A stretch of DNA of 6,944 bases from Clostridia bacterium (GCA_025997155.1 BNUF01000124.1:1-6944); one strand, 5' to 3'; counted from the stretch's first letter, positions 1-5,923 are shown. The notes: generated from the sequence alone by a model not told the origin. Made by a program: numbers and translations.

Positions 1-1012
1 ACGGGTCTAGTATTCCTTGTATTTTTGTTTTTCCGACGACTATGGGTATCTTTTCGATGCCTTTATCTTTTAAGATTTCTATAACAATGTTAATTGCTTC
101 TTTGAACGAATTATAAAAATCTTCGCTGCAATTATTTATTTGCAAATGCTTAAGCGCGTATGGTTTATATACTGCGGGAATTTCTTCTAAAAGTATAGAA
201 TTGCGTGTATAACTATGTTCATTGCTGTAAATCTGAGTTGTCTTATCCGTATAATCATTAGGAATTTTTTGTACGTCGCGATAAGCTCGTTCCAAATACG
301 AGATTGCTTTTTTTGTATTCTCGTCTTCCGCACTCCCTCTACATATGCTAATGTTTTTTTGGAAACGGTCGCTGTCATATGTCTCGGAAGGTGCAGTATC
401 GGTAATCGACTCCGAAATCTGTGTTTCGGGCTCAACGGTATCAATATGTGGTACGGAATCTTGAGCATTTTCCGTCGGCGCGTGTTGCTCTTCGTGCTGT
501 TCTAGTTTTTCAGCTGACTCTTTGAGTTCGCGAAGATAAGGCTCTATCGTATCTAAAATTTTCTTAGTGACGCCTGTTATTTCTTCTGAAATCGCGTCTA
601 AACCGATATCCTTAATTGCCGTACGCTTTTCTTGTTTCACTCCTTCCAAACGCTTCAACTCATCGTTCGCGTCTGATATACATTTTTTCAGGCTAGCTAA
701 TTCAGAGTTGTTCGCTTCTGATATACATTTTTTCAGGCTAGCTAATTCAGAGTTGTTCGCTGATATTTTATTTACCTGTTCATTCAGTTTTTCCATATTC
801 TCAAGCCTAATCTTAAGATTATGGACTTCAGTCGACGTAGTATCCTCTTGATTCTTAAGTGTATCAATATCCGCTCTTATGAGTTTCAACTGTTCAGATT
901 CCTTCGCCTTGCAAGTAATCCCAATTTTTTCTTTTATTTTTTTTGGCAAAAAAATCAAAACCACCAAAACCACCAACGCTAGGAGTATGATTAGTATAAA
1001 TATCTCGTTCAT
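1..1012 (-). CDS. Membrane-anchored coiled-coil protein with GrpE-like C-terminal domain (partial, runs off left edge)
   Basis: The frame is open for 337 codons from ATG 1012 to the window edge with no stop, so the C-terminus is missing. Residues 4-22 are one hydrophobic segment followed by KKIKEK, which predicts a short outside N-terminus and a cytoplasmic body. Residues about 35-175 are charged and heptad-like (coiled coil), including two near-identical 15-residue repeats at 85-114. Residues 176-225 are acidic and probably disordered. Residues 300-337 contain an 'ILKDKGIEKI...G...LDP' pattern that resembles the end of GrpE, where a helix leads into Gly-[IV]-Glu and a Leu/Phe-Asp-Pro before a conserved His. 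I infer a nucleotide exchange factor for the Hsp70-like protein encoded just upstream. The GrpE match is a recognition by eye of a short segment. AAGGTGG at 1023-1029 overlaps the upstream stop and lies 10 bases before ATG 1012. An in-frame ATG at 1018 (4-base spacing) is the alternative start. Confidence 0.65.
   Translation of the reverse strand, partial: MNEIFILIILLALVVLVVLIFLPKKIKEKIGITCKAKESEQLKLIRADIDTLKNQEDTTSTEVHNLKIRLENMEKLNEQVNKISANNSELASLKKCISEANNSELASLKKCISDANDELKRLEGVKQEKRTAIKDIGLDAISEEITGVTKKILDTIEPYLRELKESAEKLEQHEEQHAPTENAQDSVPHIDTVEPETQISESITDTAPSETYDSDRFQKNISICRGSAEDENTKKAISYLERAYRDVQKIPNDYTDKTTQIYSNEHSYTRNSILLEEIPAVYKPYALKHLQINNCSEDFYNSFKEAINIVIEILKDKGIEKIPIVVGKTKIQGILDP
666..755 (-). 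repeat. Two tandem 45-bp repeats inside the coiled-coil coding region
   Basis: Bases 666-710 and 711-755 are identical except at one position (g671 versus t716). A degenerate third copy begins at 756, and the codons at about 634-665 read like another diverged unit. Because 45 is a multiple of three, the repeat stays in frame and encodes ANNSELASLKKCISE followed by the same 15 residues ending in Asp. The single mismatch points to a recent duplication. Each unit carries one cysteine. Confidence 0.93.
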
Positions 1013-1027
1013 TCGCATCCCACCACC

Positions 1028-3634
1028 TTAAATAGAAATTGTTTCTTTTTGTTCTTGCCTGTTCAAAAAGTAAGAAACAGACAATTGCTCACTGTTCAGA
1101 ATTGCTTTGATTTGAAAGCTTTTCACTTCTTGTTCGCCCGCCGCGGTGAGGTCGATATCAAGCGGTTTAATCGCGTACCAATCGCCATTGATATAAACTT
1201 CGACAACCCATTCGCTATTGATGAGGTCTTTGTTGTTTATTTTTTTTGTAGACTTAATTTTGTTGTACAAGTCGCCTTTTTTGAATTCAATGACGGCATC
1301 GCCCGGGTTTTTAAGTATATTTTCCAACGGTCGTATTCTGACTCCAAAATCAACCGTATCCTCCACCGTCGTGAGATAAGAAAGCGCAGTACCTTTTACC
1401 ACTTGGTATATGGCAAATTCGCGTACACTATCGTATCCGTCGCTTCCGTAAAAATCATACGCGTTGTAAACTTTTTTATCCCTGTCAATCATAAAGCGCT
1501 GCAGTTCTTCTTTCGCAAGGTGAATAAGCCCGGACCCGCCTACCAAAAAAGTGTACTTCGGCTTTTCAATCGCTTGTTCATTCAGGACGTTTTCCAAGGT
1601 GTCTACCGCGTAACCCAAGTCTTTTAAGACTACTCTGCTGAACGCGTCTCGGCTTAAATTAATGCAGTTTTCGTATGTACCCAAGGCATCGTCTTTAATA
1701 CCCTGTACGACAATTGCGTTTTCATCGCCTTTTTCCCATCCCTTTGAAAGGTTTTCTTTAGCCTTTTGAACTAGACCATCAATAAAATTACCTTGCCAAG
1801 ATGATCCACGCAAATCGAAATAAACGCATTCGTCACCGCTGAATTTTTCGGCTGAATCAAGCGTATAACCCTCGTCTCTGTTGTTTTTATAGTCTGTTTC
1901 GATATCCTCGCCCAAATCCGAACCCTTAATGAGGTTATCCTCTTCGTCAACATAAACAGGGTTTACCAATTTCATTTTCCCGCCCGTTTGTCCTTTGTCC
2001 TCCAATAAAGGACCATCGGATTCCGCTTTATCATATTCATAAACCAAATCAATGCCCATCAACTTATCGAGTCTTCTTCCGCCTATAGTAAACGGTCTAT
2101 CGGGGCGTTCTTTGTCGGCGTATTCTCCGATAATCGCCTCAATATCAACAGAAGGCATATCGTTATTTTCAATGTAGTTTCCCACGCAAACATCAAGCGT
2201 GCCGCCGCCATAGTCAAACACGCATACCTTGTCCCCGATTTCGAGTCTAAGTCGGTCACTGCCTGGTACATTACCTGATTTTGCTGATTTTTTGATATAA
2301 TCCACGACGGAATACATAGCCGCTTCGGGTTCTGAAATCACGTCAATCTCGGTGTTTTCAGAAAGAAACCCCGCAAGTTTAGCGCACTCGAGGGTAATAT
2401 CTTTTTGCTTCTCATACAAAACCCCGTCTTTATCCTTATCCTTTACAGGCAACGAGAATATAAATTTATAATACGCATCTCTATCAAACTCGTTGTACTG
2501 AAAAATACGCGTCTTAAGATGCGTCAAGAAATCCGTAAGCACTGCTCTCGAGTCCTTTGTTATAGACCTGCCTCTGGGGTCGCGCAATTCTATGGTATCT
2601 CCGGCTATCAGAGTTTTGATGTTTTCGGTGTAAAACCCTACAACTTTCATACGATTCTTTGCGCTGTTCCCGATTAGCGACTGGTTGTCTATATACAAAA
2701 TACAAGACGGAATGTCCTTATCCCCGAACTCGGATAATTTCGCGATTTCCACAACAGGATTCGGCTTGTCGCCCTCAAGAGCGGCATTTACGTCCATAAA
2801 CGCCACGGCTGTCTTTGTGGTACCAAAATCAATAGCTACAACATAGTCGTCATTGGAATCCGGGCGGTCTTTCACCCGCTTTTTCTTGTAGAGTTGGACA
2901 TTTACCGAAGATTCAACGCTCGATTGAGCGAAAAAGGTGATTTTGCCTCCGTTCGCGGCATCTTCCTTTGAGGTCGAAATGATACTGACATCAGCCTCGC
3001 TTTTTTTCGGCATAACAAGAGTTGTCGGAAGATTCGTTTTGAAACTGCCGACGATAGAGGCGTTTGTGCGCGGTACGTCTATCTCTATGGGTTCGTCACT
3101 ATCGTTTATAAGGGTAATCGTCCGAGTTGCGTTTGCGCCGCTTTTGAAAATCAACAGGTTTTCGTTCGCGGAAAGATGCCCTGGGGGCAAAATGCACAAC
3201 TTGACGGGTAACTCCTGTGTACGCCACTTTCTTTTTTGGTATCCTCGGTACATATCGGTATCCGCCGGTTCGTCCGTGTCACAGGCATCATCCGACTTTA
3301 TAGACACTTGGAACGCAAAAAAGTCTTCGGGGTGTCCGTCAAGATTAAAGATAAAATCCAAAGACTGGGAAGATTCTCCGTTTACGGTAAGTGTTTTCTT
3401 TGTTTGCCCGAGATTTTCAAGGTTCACTATATTGTTTTTGTCAGAGACCTTCACTTCCACGTTTACGGGAGCGAGACGCGTGTTTTCGATTTTTCGAGAA
3501 TATTTAACATTGTTTGCGCGGCTAACGGAAAACTTAAGCGGTGTTTCTCCTAACGGAGAAATCTCACCATTGAGCCAACCACAAGAAGGACAGTAGTGTG
3601 TAGTTATTTCTTTTTTGCAAACTCGACACAGCAT
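1028..3634 (-). CDS. Zinc-ribbon / Ig-like / Hsp70-family (DnaK-like) ATPase
   Basis: An 868-residue intact protein. Residues 1-20 carry C3-x2-C6 and C15-x2-C18, a zinc ribbon. Residues about 30-250 are beta-rich with segments such as 'RTITLINDSDEPIEI', resembling one or two Ig/ASH-like sandwiches. The Hsp70 nucleotide-binding domain runs from about 264 to 755. It has the phosphate-1 loop at 267-275 (D269, G271, T272, T273), a Lys at 340 in 'ENIKTLIAG' matching the catalytic Lys of DnaK, 'SEPEAA' at 434-439, the phosphate-2 loop at 474-480 (D474, G476-G478, T479) and the adenosine loop at 698-702 (VGGSG). An extra acidic stretch lies at about 536-605. Residues 760-868 look like a short substrate-binding beta domain with no helical lid. 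It should bind and hydrolyse ATP in the cytoplasm; the client is unknown. AGGGG lies 8-9 bases before ATG 3634. The gene heads an operon with the GrpE-like gene. Confidence 0.92.
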   Translation of the reverse strand: MLCRVCKKEITTHYCPSCGWLNGEISPLGETPLKFSVSRANNVKYSRKIENTRLAPVNVEVKVSDKNNIVNLENLGQTKKTLTVNGESSQSLDFIFNLDGHPEDFFAFQVSIKSDDACDTDEPADTDMYRGYQKRKWRTQELPVKLCILPPGHLSANENLLIFKSGANATRTITLINDSDEPIEIDVPRTNASIVGSFKTNLPTTLVMPKKSEADVSIISTSKEDAANGGKITFFAQSSVESSVNVQLYKKKRVKDRPDSNDDYVVAIDFGTTKTAVAFMDVNAALEGDKPNPVVEIAKLSEFGDKDIPSCILYIDNQSLIGNSAKNRMKVVGFYTENIKTLIAGDTIELRDPRGRSITKDSRAVLTDFLTHLKTRIFQYNEFDRDAYYKFIFSLPVKDKDKDGVLYEKQKDITLECAKLAGFLSENTEIDVISEPEAAMYSVVDYIKKSAKSGNVPGSDRLRLEIGDKVCVFDYGGGTLDVCVGNYIENNDMPSVDIEAIIGEYADKERPDRPFTIGGRRLDKLMGIDLVYEYDKAESDGPLLEDKGQTGGKMKLVNPVYVDEEDNLIKGSDLGEDIETDYKNNRDEGYTLDSAEKFSGDECVYFDLRGSSWQGNFIDGLVQKAKENLSKGWEKGDENAIVVQGIKDDALGTYENCINLSRDAFSRVVLKDLGYAVDTLENVLNEQAIEKPKYTFLVGGSGLIHLAKEELQRFMIDRDKKVYNAYDFYGSDGYDSVREFAIYQVVKGTALSYLTTVEDTVDFGVRIRPLENILKNPGDAVIEFKKGDLYNKIKSTKKINNKDLINSEWVVEVYINGDWYAIKPLDIDLTAAGEQEVKSFQIKAILNSEQLSVSYFLNRQEQKETISI

Positions 3635-3694
3635 ATTAAAATCCCCTATGACGTATTATCCTAAAATATTCCAACTATCTTCACTGTATTCCAA

Positions 3695-3723
3695 ATTATA
3701 GCATATATAACCTAAATGTGCAA
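3695..3723 (-). promoter_or_regulatory. Sigma-A-type promoter of the Hsp70/GrpE-like operon
   Basis: Read on the minus strand, TTGCAC (3723-3718) and a perfect TATAAT (3700-3695) are 17 bases apart, with TGC directly before the -10 (extended -10). The stretch upstream, 3724-3760, is A/T-rich like an UP element. Transcription should start near 3688, giving a leader of about 50 bases before ATG 3634. No CIRCE-type or other heat-shock operator was recognised here. Confidence 0.75.
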
Positions 3724-3791
3724 TACTAAAGTCGACAAATTTTTAAAACAAAAATCTACTCTGATTCTAAACTTGACCCACAAACGAGAAG

Positions 3792-3827
3792 ACGCCCTAC
3801 ACATATGACATTTTGGGGCGTTAGGGC
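3792..3827 (-). terminator. Weak hairpin region downstream of the recombinase gene
   Basis: Two 6-bp stems are possible: ACGCCC (3792-3797) with GGGCGT (3816-3821), or GCCCTA (3794-3799) with TAGGGC (3822-3827). They share bases and exclude each other. On the minus strand the hairpin is followed by a moderately T-rich CTTCTCGTTTGT. It could be a weak terminator for the recombinase transcript, an attachment-site-like palindrome, or chance. Nothing else was recognised in 3635-3865 beyond the Hsp70 promoter. Confidence 0.25.
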
Positions 3828-3865
3828 TTGGCGGGATTATTGCTCTGTTGTATTACGAAGGTACG

Positions 3866-5329
3866 CTAAACGGGGCGTTTTTCAAAGAAACAAACTTTGA
3901 TTTCGTTAGCTTTTTTGTCGATTATTATTTTTTCGATTACCGCGCGTATCGCGGATTGTTTTTCGTCCTTGGATATTTCGGAATTCGTGATTAAGTCGTA
4001 TAAATCCTTTATTTTTTTTTGGAGATTTATATAATCAACAACGTTATTTTTAGATTGTTCCAATTTTGCATATAGATTATTTATTTGCACGCTGCATTGT
4101 TTCTTTACTTTTTCGTATTCTTGCATATCAAACAATCCGTTTAAGTACGCCTGTTTCGCACGTTCAAACTTTGCGTTATGTTTTTTAATTTCATTTTCCA
4201 AATTCACCTTTTCGTTTACGTTTTTTCGACGCGGAGCAATATTTATTTTATACAACGTATCGGAATCTACATATAATTTTTTCAGATATTCAAATAAATA
4301 TTTTTCGATTTTCTTGGTGCTTATATAGTTTGGGTTCTCACAAGTTCCGCGTCCATAACTCGAACACCTAAAATTGTATATTTTGCTATTTTTATATGAA
4401 CTTGTGACACTGCTTAGAGTTTTTCCGCATTCGGAACATTTTAACAAACCCGACAACCAATGACGTGTAAGTTCCTGTGGACGAATATGCTTGTTTTTCT
4501 CCCATATCTCGTCAAGTTTAATTTGTGCCTCATTAAAGATTTCTTCACTTATAATTGGGACATATTTTCCTCTAGCCATTATAATATTTTCGTCCTTGAA
4601 ATCCCCTTCCCTGCTCCTTCCTGTCGGATTCCAATGCGAAACTCCTATATATGTTGAATTTCTAAGGATATATTTTATACGTCTCTGTGTCAGTTTACAG
4701 TTTTGTTTTGTTCTAATCCCTTGCTCCGCTAGGTCTTTTGCGATAGCCCAACAAGATTTACCCGCCAAAAATTCATCGAATATGCAGCGGATAATGACGG
4801 ATTCCTCCTCGTCGACGACCATAACCTCGCCCTTATGCAACAACTTATATCCAAATGGCGGCTTTGCCTGATAGCCTCCCTCCATAGCTTTCTGCGTCAT
4901 TCCGCGCTTGACGTTTTCCGCCAAGTCCATACTGTACCATTCGTCCATAATTGAGTATATCGCCGTGGTGAGCATATCTGTTTTTTTATCAATATTCGGT
5001 TGCGTTATGCTGATAACCTCTACACCGTACTCTTTCTCAAGCATGGAACGGTACACAACGCTTTGTTCGTGGTTTCGGGCGAACCGCGACGTACTGTAGA
5101 CGAGAATACACTCAAAGTCTTTTCTTTTCGCCGCCGATATCATATGCAAAAACGCAGGTCGTTTGCCCGCGTCCCGTCCGCTTATACCTTCGTCGCGAAA
5201 TATCAAGCCTTCAGGAATTACAATGTCGTTTTTAGCGGCATAATCCCGAATGAGCCTCAATTGACTTTCGGGGCTGTACTCCGTTTGCTCGGCGGTTGAA
5301 ACACGTATGTAGCAAGCCGATATTTTCAT
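3866..5329 (-). CDS. Large serine recombinase (site-specific integrase/resolvase family)
   Basis: A 487-residue intact protein. Residues 1-145 are the resolvase catalytic domain: 'YIRVST' at 7-12 gives R9 and the nucleophile S11, and 'SRFAR' at 81-85 gives R82 and R85, the counterparts of the active-site arginines of gamma-delta resolvase. Residues about 155-270 are the 'recombinase' DNA-binding domain ('GGYQAKPPFGY' entry). Residues 292-332 are a zinc ribbon with C298, C301, C322 and C330. Residues about 370-445 are a coiled coil, as in integrases of the phiC31/TnpX type. These enzymes insert and excise mobile elements at short att sites through a phosphoserine intermediate. AGAGGGGG lies about 8 bases before ATG 5329. 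It is probably transcribed with the small ORF 33 bases upstream. The C-terminal third is visibly A/T-richer than the Fe-S gene on the right, consistent with transfer. The natural att sites are not recognised. Confidence 0.95.
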   Translation of the reverse strand: MKISACYIRVSTAEQTEYSPESQLRLIRDYAAKNDIVIPEGLIFRDEGISGRDAGKRPAFLHMISAAKRKDFECILVYSTSRFARNHEQSVVYRSMLEKEYGVEVISITQPNIDKKTDMLTTAIYSIMDEWYSMDLAENVKRGMTQKAMEGGYQAKPPFGYKLLHKGEVMVVDEEESVIIRCIFDEFLAGKSCWAIAKDLAEQGIRTKQNCKLTQRRIKYILRNSTYIGVSHWNPTGRSREGDFKDENIIMARGKYVPIISEEIFNEAQIKLDEIWEKNKHIRPQELTRHWLSGLLKCSECGKTLSSVTSSYKNSKIYNFRCSSYGRGTCENPNYISTKKIEKYLFEYLKKLYVDSDTLYKINIAPRRKNVNEKVNLENEIKKHNAKFERAKQAYLNGLFDMQEYEKVKKQCSVQINNLYAKLEQSKNNVVDYINLQKKIKDLYDLITNSEISKDEKQSAIRAVIEKIIIDKKANEIKVCFFEKRPV

Positions 5330-5362
5330 TGCGTCGTCCCCCTCTTCTTGTCCGAAATCCGC

Positions 5363-5587
5363 TTACAGGGCTATAATTTCCTGACGTTCAGTTTCGAAAA
5401 TAGGCACGCATCCGAACGACCGCAACGCCGCCTCGTTTTTTTCTCTTGCAAGCTGCCGCCACCAATCCGTTTTGTCGTTCACTTCGTCCGTAACTTCCCT
5501 CTCTGTTGCGTTCGCGTATGAAACGAACGTCGTATTTTCATAGGTTCTTTGCTCATAACAATCACACCTATAATATATGCCATCCAA
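5363..5587 (-). CDS. Small hypothetical protein upstream of the recombinase (TTG start, uncertain)
   Basis: A 74-residue ORF ending 33 bases before the recombinase start on the same strand. I do not recognise a family. It has cysteines at 8, 10 and 60, a 'DWWRQLAREKNEAALRSFG' helix around 41-59, no membrane segment, and codon choice (many GCG, AAC, GAC) that looks coding. The only conventional in-frame start after the upstream stop is TTG 5587, which has no good Shine-Dalgarno (only CAGAG one base away). It lies inside a short overlapping ORF on the same strand (ATG 5603 to TAG 5568, MNSTEFGWHIL), so translation may be coupled to that leader, or the true N-terminus may arise differently. By position it could be an accessory protein of the recombinase, but the sequence does not show a role. 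Confidence 0.45.
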   Translation of the reverse strand: MDGIYYRCDCYEQRTYENTTFVSYANATEREVTDEVNDKTDWWRQLAREKNEAALRSFGCVPIFETERQEIIAL

Positions 5588-5603
5588 ACTCTGTACTATT
5601 CAT
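5568..5603 (-). other. Possible 11-codon leader ORF overlapping the start of the 74-residue ORF
   Basis: ATG 5603 to TAG 5568 encodes MNSTEFGWHIL. AAGG lies 9 bases upstream, and the predicted transcript start of the minus-strand promoter is about 15 bases before the ATG. Its stop lies 17 bases beyond the TTG start of the next ORF, in another frame. This could allow translational coupling. It may equally be chance. Confidence 0.25.
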
Positions 5604-5624
5604 AACCTGCATCCTTATTCGATA

Positions 5625-5652
5625 AGTATAGCAAAAAAACAGGCTGACGCAA
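5625..5652 (-). promoter_or_regulatory. Likely promoter for the small ORF and recombinase
   Basis: Read on the minus strand, TTGCGT (5652-5647) and TATACT (5630-5625) are 16 bases apart, with TGC directly before the -10 (extended -10). The start would fall near 5618. No other convincing minus-strand promoter lies between here and the recombinase. It is divergent from the plus-strand promoter at 5676-5705, so the two start regions lie within about 100 bases of each other. Confidence 0.5.
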
Positions 5653-5675
5653 GAGGAGTTTACGGGAAACGGGTA

Positions 5676-5705
5676 TTGATTTTTGGCATAAATTAGGTGT
5701 ATAAT
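5676..5705 (+). promoter_or_regulatory. Upstream one of two similar tandem promoters
   Basis: TTGATT (5676-5681) and TATAAT (5700-5705) are 18 bases apart. The sequence around the -35 (GGGTATTGATTTTTGG, 5671-5686) matches the second promoter at 5796-5811 in 15 of 16 bases. The start would be near 5712, ahead of the 14-codon ORF. Read-through would also reach the 62-residue gene. Confidence 0.6.
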
Positions 5706-5744
5706 ATGATAATAAAAGCCAAACCCTTTGGAGCGGAGCGGAAA

Positions 5745-5789
5745 ATGAAAAACACGCTTATAACAGGCATTACGTGGCAAGGAGAATAG
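5745..5789 (+). CDS. Possible 14-residue peptide ORF between the tandem promoters
   Basis: ATG 5745 to TAG 5787-5789 encodes MKNTLITGITWQGE. Two GGAG motifs lie upstream; the closer (5735-5738) is 6 bases from the ATG, which is good spacing, and promoter 5676-5705 lies about 40 bases upstream. It could be a leader peptide, a remnant of a gene cut by rearrangement, or chance. There is no similarity I can name. The signal-to-ORF arrangement, rather than the peptide itself, supports it. Confidence 0.3.
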   Translation: MKNTLITGITWQGE

Positions 5790-5800
5790 TTGAAAGGGTA

Positions 5801-5829
5801 TTGACTTTTGGGGAAAATAATGGTACAAT
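5801..5829 (+). promoter_or_regulatory. Promoter of the 62-residue gene
   Basis: TTGACT (5801-5806) and TACAAT (5824-5829) are 17 bases apart, a strong sigma-A match. The predicted start is near 5836, inside or just before the first 14-bp repeat. The last base of the -10 is also the first base of the palindrome at 5829-5845. Confidence 0.75.
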
Positions 5830-5845
5830 TGAGAGGGACTCTCAA
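5829..5845. promoter_or_regulatory. Palindrome overlapping the -10/start region (possible operator)
   Basis: TTGAGAG (5829-5835), GGA, CTCTCAA (5839-5845) is a perfect 7-bp inverted repeat with a 3-base centre. Its left arm begins at the last -10 base and lies mostly before the predicted transcript start, so it fits a DNA operator better than an RNA hairpin. The right arm is also the core of the first tandem repeat, so it may simply be a by-product of that repeat. Confidence 0.45.
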
Positions 5846-5890
5846 AAGGGGACTCTCAAAAGGAGACTCTCAAAAGGAGACTCTCAAAAG
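5835..5890 (+). repeat. Four tandem 14-bp repeats in the leader of the 62-residue gene
   Basis: Units at 5835-5848, 5849-5862, 5863-5876 and 5877-5890 read GRGACTCTCAAAAG. The first two have GGGA and the last two GAGA; otherwise they are identical. Each holds CTCTCAAA, the exact complement of TTTGAGAG at 5906-5913 next to the ribosome binding site. A fifth, degenerate core (CTCTCGAA) is at 5894-5901. Confidence 0.95.
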
Positions 5891-5893
5891 TAG

Positions 5894-5916
5894 CTCTCGA
5901 AATTATTTGAGAGAGG
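5894..5916 (+). promoter_or_regulatory. Hairpin overlapping the ribosome binding site of the 62-residue gene
   Basis: CTCTCGAA (5894-5901) can pair with TTTGAGAG (5906-5913) over 8 bp, with one G-U pair and a 4-base loop (ATTA). The right arm overlaps the Shine-Dalgarno GAGAGAGG (5909-5916), which sits 7 bases before ATG 5924. Folding would partly hide the binding site. The four upstream repeats carry the same anti-Shine-Dalgarno core and could compete for it. Confidence 0.6.
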
Positions 5917-5923
5917 TTTTACA

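Noticed and set aside
187..468. Minus-strand ORF of 93 codons
   Set aside because: It is in a different frame from the long coiled-coil/GrpE-like frame that spans the whole region without a stop and has a membrane anchor and ribosome binding site.
567..851. Plus-strand ORF containing repeated 'FASDIHFFRLANSEL'
   Set aside because: It is the antisense reading of the tandem repeat in the coiled-coil gene. There is no ribosome binding site and the minus frame explains the region.
1049..1627. Long plus-strand ORF opposite the end of the Hsp70 gene
   Set aside because: It is antisense to conserved Hsp70 motifs, has no Shine-Dalgarno, and its translation has no recognisable domain.
2937..3596. 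Plus-strand ORF of 219 codons opposite the N-terminal part of the Hsp70 gene
   Set aside because: It is opposite the zinc ribbon and Ig-like region and has no start signals.
1028..3634. Housekeeping dnaK
   Set aside because: The N-terminal zinc ribbon and Ig-like region, the acidic insertion, the missing lid and the absence of a dnaJ or hrcA neighbour do not fit dnaK.
5671..5811. The 16-bp direct repeats as attL and attR of an element
   Set aside because: They are only 125 bp apart and coincide with the -35 regions of two promoters, so promoter duplication explains them better.
5568..5828. Minus-strand ORF of 86 codons across the tandem promoters
   Set aside because: Its start lies inside a plus-strand promoter and it lacks a ribosome binding site. 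Only its last 11 codons could be a leader ORF.
5835..5890. CRISPR array
   Set aside because: The 14-bp units are directly adjacent with no spacers and are far too short. No cas genes are present.
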